NCBI GenBank assembly: GCA_964497615.1
Contig: CAZCEC010000023.1
Span: forward strand, 21,477-85,476
Reading direction: 5' to 3'
DNA: 64,000 bases
DNA from: CAZCEC01 sp964497615
GTDB taxonomy: Bacteria; Chloroflexota; Anaerolineae; Anaerolineales; UBA6663
Positions 50,831 through 59,063 of the stretch are shown one piece after another (within the stretch, counting starts at the first letter, position 1; each line of letters starts with the position of its first letter). The notes beneath the pieces are model-generated. The model saw nothing but the letters and a program-made list of their open reading frames with translations, was not told the DNA's origin and did not search any database. The position numbers and the translations under genes were made by a program.

Positions 50831-51565
50831 CTAAAGCGCGATGAGGACGACCGCTAGGAGGCACAGCCCCGCGCCGAGCCACTGCGCGCCGGAGATGCGC
50901 TCCTTGAGAATGATCCACGACAGCAGCACGGTGGCGGCGGGGTAGAGCGAGGACAGGACGGCGGCGACGTCCAGACGCGCAAGCTGCTGTGCGATGACGT
51001 AGAAGACGTTACCGCCCACGTCGAGCGCGCCCGCCAGCAGCGCGGCGGGGTTGCTGCTGAGGGCGGGCCAGGCCGCGCGCCGGCCAGCCAGCAGAATCAG
51101 GGCCATGACGACATACATCAAGCGGGCGACCAGCAGCGGCGCAAATACGCCGTCGCCCTCGACGAGGGCGATGAAGATGAAGAAGCCCGCAAAGCCCGCC
51201 CCCGCCCCCAACGCCAGGGTCAGGCTGTGCCGCGCCAGCCCCCCGCCCCCGGCCGCCGACTGCGAGACGAGCCACAGGCCCGCCAGCGCCACCGCAAAAC
51301 CAACGACCCGCGGCACGCCGGGCAAGCCATCCCAGAAGGCGCTGACGATGACGGGCACCAGGGCACTGACAACTGCCGCCACCGGCGCGACAATGGCAGC
51401 GCGGCCCACCGCCAGCCCGCGATAGAGCGCGGCTATGCCCAACGACCCGGACACGCCCGCCGCCGCTGCCCAGAACAGGCTGAGGCCGGTGGGGAAGCTC
51501 TCGCCCCGCACCAGCATCAGGACCGCCAGCAGCACCGAGCCGGAGACGGCCGCCAGCGCCAGCAC
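50831..51565 (-). CDS. EamA/DMT-superfamily transporter, N-terminus unclear
   Basis: A 244-residue membrane protein with eight or nine predicted helices (SGSLGIAALYRGLAVGRAAI, VARLMYVVMALILLAG, VAAVLSSLYPAATVLLSWII) as in the drug/metabolite transporter superfamily. The frame stays open upstream to about 51710 and codes for GLLSALASALIWGSGDFTGG, the expected first helix. No ATG, GTG or TTG is available there; ATT at 51673 or CTG codons are the only candidates. Either a rare start is used or the 5' end was replaced by the TTCACG/CGTGAA repeat at 51690-51750. GTG 51565 would remove the first helix. Confidence 0.7.
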   Translation of the reverse strand: MLALAAVSGSVLLAVLMLVRGESFPTGLSLFWAAAAGVSGSLGIAALYRGLAVGRAAIVAPVAAVVSALVPVIVSAFWDGLPGVPRVVGFAVALAGLWLVSQSAAGGGGLARHSLTLALGAGAGFAGFFIFIALVEGDGVFAPLLVARLMYVVMALILLAGRRAAWPALSSNPAALLAGALDVGGNVFYVIAQQLARLDVAAVLSSLYPAATVLLSWIILKERISGAQWLGAGLCLLAVVLIAL

Positions 51566-51689
51566 CTGATACTGGCTGCTGCGGCGCGCGGCAAGGCCGC
51601 CGGTGAAATCGCCGCTGCCCCAGATCAGGGCGGAGGCGAGGGCGGAGAGGAGGCCGAGAGTCGAGGGAGGAATGGGGAGTGGTTCGTGG

Positions 51690-51750
51690 TGCGTGTTCCG
51701 TGGTGCGTGGGTTCGAGTTCACGCCGCACGGGTCACGTTTCACGCATCAC
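51690..51750. repeat. TCACG/CGTGGTGCGTG low-complexity repeat
   Basis: Units such as TTCGTGGTGCGTG and GTCACGTTTCACGCATCACG fill the spacer between the EamA-like and DUF1269 genes and overlap the 3' end of the latter. A short piece of the same kind (CTGAAACGTGACGCGTGGAA) lies at 52290-52309 on the other side of the DUF1269 gene. Confidence 0.6.
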
Positions 51751-52280
51751 GCGTCCGGCTTTTCCGCGGGCGCAGGCTTCTCGGCCGGGGCGCTGGCCGG
51801 CGGGAGCTGCGAGAGCACTTCGTCCTTGAGGGCCTGGCGGTACAGGCGGGCCTCCAGCGCTTCGAGTTCCGCGATGATCTTGTCCACCCACTCGTGCGAG
51901 ATCAGGGCCAGGATGGCCGACGAGCTGGCAGGCAGCCCGGACTGGATGTCCTTGAGCATGGCGTCGTCGAAGCCCATGTCAATGTTGTGGGCCGCGAGCC
52001 CGCCCGCCGCCGCCCCCGCCGCCGCGCCGACGATGGCGCCCGCCGGTCCGCCCAGCAGGCCCACCAGCGCGCCCGCAATCGCGCCGAAGAGCGCGCCGCC
52101 AGGAGCGCGCACATCCTCGGTCTCGCGCAGGTGGGTCTTGCCGTCGGCGTCCTTGACGAGAACGGCGGCATTGACGATGCCCACCAGGCCCTCGCGCTGC
52201 ATGGCGCGCAGGTCCTTGAGGGCTTCGGCGGCTTTGTCGGGGTTATCGAAGGCGGCGACGATGAGTTCGATGGGGGGCAT
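51747..52280 (-). CDS. DUF1269-like protein with Gly/Ala-rich membrane segment
   Basis: A 177-residue protein from ATG 52280, with AGGAG upstream. MPPIELIVAAFDNPDKAAEALKDL starts the DUF1269 pattern, followed by GIVNAAVLVKDADGK and VRAPGGALFGAIAGALVGLLG, a Gly/Ala-rich segment (about 72-105) that could insert in a membrane or form glycine-zipper helices. The C-terminus is helical (HEWVDKIIAELEALEARLYRQA) then Pro/Ala-rich. Function unknown. It is divergent from the methyltransferase gene at 52324, sharing the intervening promoter region. Confidence 0.78.
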   Translation of the reverse strand: MPPIELIVAAFDNPDKAAEALKDLRAMQREGLVGIVNAAVLVKDADGKTHLRETEDVRAPGGALFGAIAGALVGLLGGPAGAIVGAAAGAAAGGLAAHNIDMGFDDAMLKDIQSGLPASSSAILALISHEWVDKIIAELEALEARLYRQALKDEVLSQLPPASAPAEKPAPAEKPDA

Positions 52281-52307
52281 GGGAGGCTCCTGAAACGTGA
52301 CGCGTGG

Positions 52308-52315
52308 AATATAAT
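52308..52315. promoter_or_regulatory. Overlapping divergent -10 boxes
   Basis: Plus strand TATAAT (52310-52315) ends 8 nt before ATG 52324 (leaderless). Minus strand TATATT (52313-52308) serves the DUF1269 gene, whose 20-nt leader has AGGAG. Confidence 0.5.
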
Positions 52316-52323
52316 CGCGGGGG

Positions 52324-53064
52324 ATGGAAGAGTCAATTGCGGCGCGGCTGCGGGCCATCAACCGGCAGTTCTACGCCGAGCACGCGGAGGACTTCGCGGA
52401 CACGCGCCCGCGGCTGGCGGCGGGCGTGCGGCGCGTGCTGGCCGAGATCCCCGCTGGGGCAATGGTGCTGGAGGTGGGCTGCGGCGATGGCAAAGTGGGC
52501 CGAGCCTTGCGGCGGGCCGGCGTCGGCGCCTATGTGGGCGTGGATGAGAGTGAGGCGATGGTGGCACGCGCAAGGCGGTACTCAGCACGTGAATCTGCCT
52601 TCGTCCTTGGTCATTCGTCCTTCGTATTCTGCCAGGCGGACATCACGCACCCCGGCTGGCCCGCCTCCCTGCCCCTCAGCCACTTCGATTGGGTGCTGGC
52701 CTTCGCCGTGTTGCACCACATACCCGGCACGGAGCAGCGGGCGCGTGTACTGAAGGAGCTGGCAGCGTCGCTGGGAACGGAAGGGCGCCTCGCAATGTCG
52801 AACTGGCAGTTGACCCGTAGCGAGCGGCTCATGCGGCGGGTGCGCCCCTGGGCGGAAGCAGGGCTTGACGAGACCCAGGTAGAACCAGGGGATTTTCTGC
52901 TGGGATGGGAGCGCGGCGGGCGGCGCGGCCTGCGCCACGTCCATGTGATTGACGAGGCCGAAGCGCGGGCGCTGGCAGCGACTGCTGGGCTGCGCGTGGT
53001 CGAGGTCTTCGAGGCGGATGGCGTGAGCGGAGATTTGGCGCAGTATGTGGGGATGAGGCGTTGA
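52324..53064 (+). CDS. Class I SAM-dependent methyltransferase with repeat-derived insert
   Basis: A 246-residue protein. MVLEVGCGDGKVGRALRRAG (about 44-63) is SAM motif I, YVGVDESEAM the acidic end of strand 2, and FDWVLAFAVLHHIPG the motif-IV region, in the style of Trm9/UbiE-like enzymes. Between strand 3 and 4 it has SAFVLGHSSFVF, encoded by CTTCGTCCTTGGTCATTCGTCC-like sequence identical in style to the intergenic GACGAAGGAC repeats. This looks like a repeat inserted in frame into the gene. Substrate unknown. Confidence 0.85.
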   Translation: MEESIAARLRAINRQFYAEHAEDFADTRPRLAAGVRRVLAEIPAGAMVLEVGCGDGKVGRALRRAGVGAYVGVDESEAMVARARRYSARESAFVLGHSSFVFCQADITHPGWPASLPLSHFDWVLAFAVLHHIPGTEQRARVLKELAASLGTEGRLAMSNWQLTRSERLMRRVRPWAEAGLDETQVEPGDFLLGWERGGRRGLRHVHVIDEAEARALAATAGLRVVEVFEADGVSGDLAQYVGMRR

Positions 53065-54083
53065 TGCCGGCACAGGTGTTGCTCAATGACCCAACGAATC
53101 TTGACGCCAACCGCCGCGGGCACATCACCCCCGCCCAGCGCAAAGCGGCGGGCGTGGTGGGCACCGCTATCGTGTTCGTGGTCCTGCTGGCGGTGCCGGG
53201 CTTCATGGGCGCGACGCTTGCCCTCCTGGGCATTGGCCTGCTGGCGGAGGGGGAGTGGGCGGGGCTGGTCCTGATCGGCATGGGCGCGGTTATCACCGGG
53301 CTGCTTGGGGCGTATGCGATGTACAAGCTGGCGGGGGTGCTGCGCTTGCAGCAAGACCTGAGCGAAGGCCGCATCGAACAGGCGGATGGCGAGGTGCGCT
53401 GGGCGGGCCGCCGGTATGCCGCCAACTGGGAGGGACGGCCGCGCGGCGCGTCCAACATGGCCCATGGCCTCGGGCCAGGCATGTACCGCTTCTACTACCT
53501 GCCGCGCTCGGGGCACTTGCTGTCGGCGGCGGCCCTGCCGGGGCTGACGCTGGGCGCGGCGCAGATGATCGAGGCAGTGCTGCGGCAGGTGCACCGCTTT
53601 GATGACGGCGACCTGGCGCTCAACCGCCATGGCCGCATGAGCCCCAGGCAGAAAAGGCGGCTGACCATCGCGGCGGCGATGTTTGGGCTGTTTGGGGTGC
53701 TGATCGCGGGGGCATGCGCCTGGGGGATATGGGGGGTGATTGTTGACGGCGACCAGGACGCCTGGGTGGGGGTCGGGATCATCGTCCTGTTAGGCGTGCT
53801 CCTGGCGGCGCTGATGGCGTACTTGGCGCAGCAACTGGTGCGCGACGCGGCCGGCGGGTCGGTCAAGCAGGTGACCGGCCCGGTGCGGCGCTCGTTCCGG
53901 TCCAACGGCAAAAGCACCAGCTACTACTTTGACGTCAAGAACGAGCAGTTCTCGGTGACGGGCACGGCCTATGCGGCGCTGGTCCCGGACCGGGAGTACC
54001 GCGTGTACTATGCGCCCCGCAGCCGCCGGATCGTGGCGATGGAGTTGGTCCAGGGCATTGGGTCAACTCGCGGTACACTGTAG
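53064..54083 (+). CDS. Internally duplicated membrane protein of unknown function
   Basis: A 339-residue protein from ATG 53064, overlapping the previous stop by one base (TGATG). Each half has a lead of the type RxGxxxPxQRxxx, two hydrophobic helices, a soluble segment, and a closing strand: YRFYYLPRSGHLLSA in half 1 (about 132-146), YRVYYAPRSRRIVAM in half 2 (about 315-329). Half 2 helices lie at about 195-215 and 225-245. No family is recognised. It is between a methyltransferase and the Trypco1 gene in the same direction. Confidence 0.7.
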   Translation: MPAQVLLNDPTNLDANRRGHITPAQRKAAGVVGTAIVFVVLLAVPGFMGATLALLGIGLLAEGEWAGLVLIGMGAVITGLLGAYAMYKLAGVLRLQQDLSEGRIEQADGEVRWAGRRYAANWEGRPRGASNMAHGLGPGMYRFYYLPRSGHLLSAAALPGLTLGAAQMIEAVLRQVHRFDDGDLALNRHGRMSPRQKRRLTIAAAMFGLFGVLIAGACAWGIWGVIVDGDQDAWVGVGIIVLLGVLLAALMAYLAQQLVRDAAGGSVKQVTGPVRRSFRSNGKSTSYYFDVKNEQFSVTGTAYAALVPDREYRVYYAPRSRRIVAMELVQGIGSTRGTL

Positions 54084-54117
54084 CGGGCTAGTTGGACCAA
54101 CGCACAAGGAGAGCAGC

Positions 54118-54516
54118 GTGGCGAAATACGTGGAGTTTCCGCTGGAGGGCGGCGGCAGCATCGTCATCGAAAGCGCGGACGAGCCGGGCAAGACGTCGAC
54201 CGGCTTCATGCGCGGCGAGGACCAGCGGGCCGCGCCGGCCACGGCGGCCCAGTCCTTCGATGCCTCCGTCGAGGCCGTGCGCCGCTCAGCGGACTTGTTG
54301 GTGACCAAGCTTCGCGGCCTGAGCGCCGCGCCGGATGAGATGGTGGTGTCGTTCGCGCTCCAGGCCAGCGGCGACCTGGGCGGGCTGGCGGTGGCCAAGG
54401 GCGGGTCGGACGCGAGCTTTCACGTGACGCTGAAATGGGAGAAAGAAAAGGAAACAGAACGCGAAGACGACGGAGCTGACACCGAAGACAAAGACAAAGA
54501 TGACAAGCCTGAGTGA
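54118..54516 (+). CDS. Trypsin-co-occurring domain 1 (CU044_2847) protein
   Basis: A 132-residue protein from GTG 54118 with AAGGAG upstream. KYVEFPLEGGGSIVIESADE opens the domain and SFDASVEAVRRSADLLVTKLRGLS, DEMVVSFALQASGDLGGL, and SDASFHVTLKWE complete it, the pattern of the CU044_2847/Trypco1 family. The C-terminal tail is Asp/Glu/Lys-rich. In many bacteria the family sits beside trypsin-like proteases or NTPases in conflict-type systems. Here it overlaps the MoxR gene by 17 bp, so its effector partner may be MoxR-based. Confidence 0.75.
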   Translation: MAKYVEFPLEGGGSIVIESADEPGKTSTGFMRGEDQRAAPATAAQSFDASVEAVRRSADLLVTKLRGLSAAPDEMVVSFALQASGDLGGLAVAKGGSDASFHVTLKWEKEKETEREDDGADTEDKDKDDKPE

Positions 54517-55444
54517 GTTCGCGCCGCGCCTGATCGCCAACGTCGAGACCGTCATCGTTGGCAAACGGGCGCAGATCGAGTGGCTGCTCGTAGCGATGCT
54601 GTGCCAGGGGCATGTGCTCATCGAGGACGTGCCCGGCACCGGCAAGACCATGCTGGCCCGCGCGGCGGCGGCCAGCCTCGGCCTGGGCTTCAAGCGCGTC
54701 CAGTGCACGCCCGACCTGCTCCCCAACGACATCACCGGCGTCAACGTCTTCAACCAGCAGACCGGCGGCTTCGAGTTCCGGCCCGGCCCGGTGTTCGTCA
54801 ACGTGCTGCTGGCGGACGAGATTAACCGCGCCACGCCGCGCACCCAGGCCGCCCTGCTGGAGGCCATGCAGGAGCGGCAAGTCACCGTGGATGGCGTGAC
54901 GCACGCCCTGGCCGCCCCGTTCCTGATGCTGGCCACGCAGAACCCCATCGAGTTCGAGGGCACCTTCCCCCTGCCCGAGGCGCAGTTGGACCGCTTCCTG
55001 ATGCGGCTCTCGCTGGGCTACCCCGCGCCGGACGACGAGATCGCGGTCCTGCGCAGCCAGCGCGAGCGCCACCCGGTGGACGCGGTGCAGCCGGTGGCGG
55101 CGGGCGCGGAACTGCTGGACCTCTCGGCCCAGGTAAGCGCCATCCACGTGGATGAGACGGTGGAGCGCTACTGCCTGGCGCTGGTGCTGGCGACGCGCGC
55201 CCACCCGGACGTGGCGCTGGGGGCCAGCACGCGCGGCACCCTGGCGCTCTACAAGACCGCCCAGGCCCTGGCGGCCCTGCGCGGGCGCGACTACGTCATC
55301 CCCGACGACGTGAAGGCCATGGCCCCCCTCACCCTGCCCCACCGGCTGATCATCAAGCCGGAGAGCCAGCTTCGCGGCCGCACGGCAGGCGCGGTCCTGG
55401 CGGAAATTCTGGACAAGACGCCGCTGGGTGTTGGCGAGACATAG
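54500..55444 (+). CDS. MoxR-family AAA+ ATPase
   Basis: A 314-residue AAA+ protein. Walker A is DVPGTGKT (43-50), Walker B is VLLADEINRATPRTQAALLEAMQE (about 104-127), sensor 1 lies in PFLMLATQNPIEFEGTFPLPEAQLDRF. The C-terminal lid follows, including LRGRDYVIPDDVKAMA. MoxR proteins act as chaperones with VWA or DUF58 proteins, and a DUF58 gene follows after a 229-bp spacer. The usual transglutaminase-type third member is missing. Confidence 0.93.
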   Translation: MTSLSEFAPRLIANVETVIVGKRAQIEWLLVAMLCQGHVLIEDVPGTGKTMLARAAAASLGLGFKRVQCTPDLLPNDITGVNVFNQQTGGFEFRPGPVFVNVLLADEINRATPRTQAALLEAMQERQVTVDGVTHALAAPFLMLATQNPIEFEGTFPLPEAQLDRFLMRLSLGYPAPDDEIAVLRSQRERHPVDAVQPVAAGAELLDLSAQVSAIHVDETVERYCLALVLATRAHPDVALGASTRGTLALYKTAQALAALRGRDYVIPDDVKAMAPLTLPHRLIIKPESQLRGRTAGAVLAEILDKTPLGVGET

Positions 55445-55538
55445 GGAGGCACGCCCCGACGACCGACCAGCGGCGACCTTGTGCCTGTGTGCGCGTGTGT
55501 ATGTGAGCATGTAAGTGAGTAACCGCGCCTTACAAAAC

Positions 55539-55600
55539 TGTCACTCCGAGGCGCCAAACAAAACTGTCATTCCGAGGCGCCTTTTGCCGAGGAATCTTGG
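55539..55600. repeat. Two dispersed-repeat arms in the MoxR-DUF58 spacer
   Basis: TGTCACTCCGAGGCGCC (55539-55555) and TGTCATTCCGAGGCGCC...GCCGAGGAATCTTGG (55565-55600) are in the same orientation. The 229-bp spacer otherwise has a TGTG-rich tract at 55480-55515. Confidence 0.75.
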
Positions 55601-55673
55601 TTTTGACCTGCGCGCTAGGTCACCGCATGCGATCCCCCGAGTCCCCTTGATCCCCTGAGCCCCCAGTCTTCCA

Positions 55674-56855
55674 GTGCGCCGCTACCTCCCCTTCCTCATC
55701 GTCCTCTTCCTTATCGCCGCGGTCCTGCGGATCGATTTCTTCTTCACCATCGGCTATCTGTTCTTCTTGATGTATGTGCTCGGGCGGTTTTGGATTGGGC
55801 GCGGGCTGAAGGGCGTCAAGCCCGTGCGCGTGTTCACCGACCGGGCCTTTGCGGGCGACGAGGTGCCCGTGCGCGTGGAATTGCGCAACACCGGCCGCCT
55901 GCCGGTGCCGTGGCTGCACATCCACGAGTCGCTGCCGGTGGATTTGATCGCCCCGCCCTTCCACCGCGAGGTGTTCAGCCTGCGGGCGGGCGAGGCGCGC
56001 CACTTCGATTACACCCTCTTCTGCCGGCGGCGCGGCGTGTACCGCGTAGGGCCGCTGGCCGCCGAAAGCGGCGACCTGCTGGGCCTGGAGCCGCAGCAGC
56101 AGTTTGAGTTCCCAGCCGACCGCCTGATCGTCTATCCCAACGTGGTGCACCTGACCCGGCTGCGGCTGCCCACCCGCTCGCCGCAGGTGGCGCTGGCCGC
56201 GCAGACGCCCCTGTTCGAGGACCCGGCCCGCGTGATCGGCGTGCGCGACTACGCCCGCGGCGACTCGCCCCGCCGCATCCACTGGACCGCCACCGCCAGC
56301 GCCGGCCGCCTGCTGGTCAAGCAGTATCAGCCCGCCATCTCGCGCGAGACCATCATCTGCCTTGACCTGAACGCGGGCAGCTACGAGGCGCGGCGGCGCG
56401 TGGATGCCAGCGAGTTGGCGATTGTGACGGCGGCCTCCCTGGCGAACCACATCATCGTGCGCGAGCGCCTGCCGGTGGGGCTGACGACCGAGGGCCTGGA
56501 CGCGGTGAGCGAGGCCCGCCAACGCTTCTACCTGCCGGCGCGGCGCGAGCGCGGCCACCTGATGACCGTGCTGGAGACCCTGGCCCGCGTCCAGGTGGCG
56601 CCTGGCGCGCCCCTGGCCGCCCTGCTGCGCACCGAACAGCCGCGCCTCCCCTGGGGCGCCACCCTCATCACCATCACCGGCACGGTGGACCAGGACCTGT
56701 TCGACAGCCTGGCGCTGTTGCGGCGAGCGGGGTTCGCCGTGGCGCTGGTGGCGGTGCAGGCCCTGGTCTCCCCCGCCCACGAGGCGCAGGCTGCGCTCCT
56801 CGGCGTGCCCCTGCGGCAGGTGTGGCGCGAGCGCGACCTGGAGCAATGGGCATGA
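55674..56855 (+). CDS. DUF58-domain membrane protein
   Basis: A 393-residue protein from GTG 55674. Two N-terminal helices (about 3-19 and 22-42) precede a CARDB-like beta domain (about 55-110; VEGDEVPVRVELRNTGRLP-type sequence). The DUF58 core (about 180-300) has VIGVRDYARGDSPRRIHWTATASAGRLLVKQY and ETIICLDLNAG. DUF58 proteins pair with MoxR ATPases in envelope or metal-insertion roles that are poorly defined. Its stop overlaps the next start (ATGA). No Shine-Dalgarno is visible. Confidence 0.9.
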   Translation: MRRYLPFLIVLFLIAAVLRIDFFFTIGYLFFLMYVLGRFWIGRGLKGVKPVRVFTDRAFAGDEVPVRVELRNTGRLPVPWLHIHESLPVDLIAPPFHREVFSLRAGEARHFDYTLFCRRRGVYRVGPLAAESGDLLGLEPQQQFEFPADRLIVYPNVVHLTRLRLPTRSPQVALAAQTPLFEDPARVIGVRDYARGDSPRRIHWTATASAGRLLVKQYQPAISRETIICLDLNAGSYEARRRVDASELAIVTAASLANHIIVRERLPVGLTTEGLDAVSEARQRFYLPARRERGHLMTVLETLARVQVAPGAPLAALLRTEQPRLPWGATLITITGTVDQDLFDSLALLRRAGFAVALVAVQALVSPAHEAQAALLGVPLRQVWRERDLEQWA

Positions 56856-58438
56856 CTGACGCTCCCGCCCCGGCCAGCGGCCTCTCGGCCGTGGGGTCCC
56901 TCGTGCGCGTCGCCACGCTCACCCTGATGGCCCTGTGCCTGGCCGTGCCCCTGGTGGATCTGATCACGACCCTGGCGCCCGGCATCAGCCGCCTCCTGTT
57001 GTTGGGAGTGTGCGGGCTGGCGGGGCTGGAGGCGCACTACAGCTTCTACCTGGTCCACACCAAATTCATCTTCGGGCCAGACGCGTGGCGTTTCCGAGTC
57101 GTAGAGTTTGGGTTTTACTTCGTCGGCGTCAAGGCGGCCCAAATCGGGCTGGAAGGCCTGCCGCCGGAAGCACTAACCTTGTGGCGCGGCGATTGGGAAG
57201 CGGCGCTGGCCTGGCTATTCAACCTGGAAGCGATCCTGGCGATGGTGCTGGCCGTGGCGGCGGCCGTCGGCGTGACGGATGTGCTGGGCGACCTGGCGCG
57301 CGTGGGCGAACCGCCCGAGCGCACCAAGCAGTACGTCTCGCCGCTGGACAGCCTGACGGGGCGCTTCTTTGTGGGCGGCGCGTGGCTGCTGGCGCTCTCC
57401 GGGCTGGCGCGCGTGGGGCTGGCGAACGTCTTCAACCTGGAACGTCCGCCGGTGACGGGGCTGGTGGCGAACGTGCTGGTGTACTTCCTGCTGGGGTTCG
57501 TCCTGCTGGGGCAGGTGCGGCTGTCCCTGCTGACGGCGCGCTGGCAGGAGCAGGGCGTGCGCGTGCCACCCGAACTGCGCGGGCGCTGGGTGCGCTACAG
57601 CTTCCTGTTCCTGGGGCTGGCGGCGCTGGCGGCCTTCGCCCTGCCCACCGGTTACACGGCGGGGGCGCTGGGTTTCATCGGCAATGCGGTGGTGCTGTTC
57701 ATCGCCATTGCCTGGACGGTGGTGGCGATTGCGGCCAGCATCTGCCTGCTTCCGTTGGGCTTCTTGTTCAGCCTGCTCAGCCGGGGTGAAGCGCCGCCCG
57801 CGCCCGACCTCCTCCTGCCCACCCCGCCGCCGCCGCAGGCGCTGGTGCCCCAGGCCCTGCCGCCGTGGATGGAAGTGGCGCGGACGGTGGTGGTGTGGGT
57901 GCTGGTGATCGGTATGGTGCTGTACGTGGTGGTGCAGTTCCTGCGCGACCGGCCGGAGCTGACGCGCGCCATGCGGGAGCTGGCGCTGGGGCGGCGCCTG
58001 CGCCAGTTGTGGGCGGCATTCCGCCACCGCGTGAGCGGGCTGGCGGCGGCGGCGCGGGCCACGCCCCTGGCGGCCTGGCTGCGCGAACGCTGGCGGGCGC
58101 GCGCGCCCCTGCCGCCCTTGCGGTACTTCCGCTTGGGCGGCGCGTCCTCGCGCGAGCAGGTGATGTTCTATTACCTGAGCCTGCTGCGGCGGGCGCGCGA
58201 GCGGGGCTTTGGCCGCCAGCCATCGCAGACGCCGCGCGAGTATGAGCCGCTGGCAGCGGCCCGGCTGGAGGCGGCCGCGCCCGAGGTGCAGTCGCTGACC
58301 GACGCGTTTGAGGAGACCCGCTACAGTGCGCATCCCGTGGGGGCAGCGGCGGCCCGCCGCGCCAAGGCTGCCTGGGGGAGAATCCGGGAGGCATTGCGGC
58401 GGCCACCGGGCAAGGATTCCTCGCCGCCCTCGGAATGA
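56852..58438 (+). CDS. Multi-helix membrane protein with DUF4129-type C-terminus
   Basis: A 528-residue protein starting at ATG 56852. About nine hydrophobic helices (about 15-40, 44-62, 96-112, 117-135, 160-180, 190-214, 235-255, 257-285, 340-362) precede a soluble C-terminal region with VMFYYLSLLRRARERGFGRQ and TPREYEPLAAARLEAAAPEV, the DUF4129 pattern. DUF4129 proteins often carry a transglutaminase-like domain; none is seen here. The final residues GKDSSPPSE are read from a dispersed-repeat arm whose GGAATGA supplies the stop. Confidence 0.82.
   Translation: MTDAPAPASGLSAVGSLVRVATLTLMALCLAVPLVDLITTLAPGISRLLLLGVCGLAGLEAHYSFYLVHTKFIFGPDAWRFRVVEFGFYFVGVKAAQIGLEGLPPEALTLWRGDWEAALAWLFNLEAILAMVLAVAAAVGVTDVLGDLARVGEPPERTKQYVSPLDSLTGRFFVGGAWLLALSGLARVGLANVFNLERPPVTGLVANVLVYFLLGFVLLGQVRLSLLTARWQEQGVRVPPELRGRWVRYSFLFLGLAALAAFALPTGYTAGALGFIGNAVVLFIAIAWTVVAIAASICLLPLGFLFSLLSRGEAPPAPDLLLPTPPPPQALVPQALPPWMEVARTVVVWVLVIGMVLYVVVQFLRDRPELTRAMRELALGRRLRQLWAAFRHRVSGLAAAARATPLAAWLRERWRARAPLPPLRYFRLGGASSREQVMFYYLSLLRRARERGFGRQPSQTPREYEPLAAARLEAAAPEVQSLTDAFEETRYSAHPVGAAAARRAKAAWGRIREALRRPPGKDSSPPSE
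58414..58438. repeat. Dispersed-repeat arm forming the end of the DUF4129-type gene
   Basis: GGATTCCTCGCC...CTCGGAATGA, reverse arm, overlapping the last nine codons and stop of the preceding gene. Confidence 0.75.
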
Positions 58439-58741
58439 TCTAGCCGGTGATGGTCTGAGCAGCCACACATGGCATGTCATTCCGAGCCGCGTTGCAGTTG
58501 GCGCGGCGAGGAATCTGTCTCAGGGCGGCCCGCCGGCTACAGATTCCTCGCTCCGCTCGGAATGACATGGCCGGTGTTGGTCTGAGCAGCCACACATGGC
58601 ATGTCATTCCGAGCCGCGTTGCAGTTGACGCGGCGAGGAATCTGTCCCAGGACGGGCGGGCAACTACAGATTCCTCGCTCCGCTCGGAATGACATGAGCC
58701 GGGACGGGTAGGATTACCGACACCATGAGGCGGAGAGACAC
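58439..58741. repeat. Two REPIN-like elements in a 127-bp tandem array (303-bp region without genes)
   Basis: Two 93-bp elements at 58475-58567 and 58602-58694. Each begins with TGTCATTCCGAGCCGCG and GCGGCGAGGAATCTGT, has a 20-25-bp middle, and ends with ACAGATTCCTCGCTCCGCTC and GGAATGACA. The two ends are inverted copies, so each element can form a long hairpin. The flank GTCTGAGCAGCCACACATGG recurs at 58453 and 58580, giving a 127-bp unit. The rest of the region has no gene. Confidence 0.88.
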
Positions 58742-59053
58742 ATGGCCGCGCGGCAATATTACGTGTACATCATGGCAAGCTACTCGCGTACGATCTACAT
58801 AGGCGTGACCAATGACTTAAGGCGGCGCGTGTATCAGCACAGGACGAAGCAGATCGAGGGGTTCACGGCCAAGTACAATGTGAACCGGCTTGTGTTCTTT
58901 GAGAGCACGGCGTCCGTGCAGAGCGCGTTGGCACGGGAGAAGGAACTCAAAGGGTGGCGGCGCGAGAAGAAGGTGAAGCTGATCGAGGCCGAGAATCCCA
59001 ACTGGCGGGACTTGAGCACAGGCTGGTATGACCTGCGTGTTGGTGGCCGTTGA
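58742..59053 (+). CDS. Small GIY-YIG endonuclease-domain protein
   Basis: A 103-residue protein that is only a GIY-YIG domain. YYVYIMAS (Tyr9 region) forms the GIY strand and TIYIGVTNDLRRRVYQH contains YIG (19-21) and the catalytic Arg27. The metal-binding Glu is expected in AREKELKGW (Glu66 or Glu68). GGAGAG precedes ATG 58742. No DNA-binding domain is attached. It is flanked on both sides by copies of the dispersed repeat: two full elements on the left and one half and one full element on the right. This makes it a candidate for handling those repeats. Confidence 0.88.
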   Translation: MAARQYYVYIMASYSRTIYIGVTNDLRRRVYQHRTKQIEGFTAKYNVNRLVFFESTASVQSALAREKELKGWRREKKVKLIEAENPNWRDLSTGWYDLRVGGR

Positions 59054-59063
59054 GTGGCGGGTT

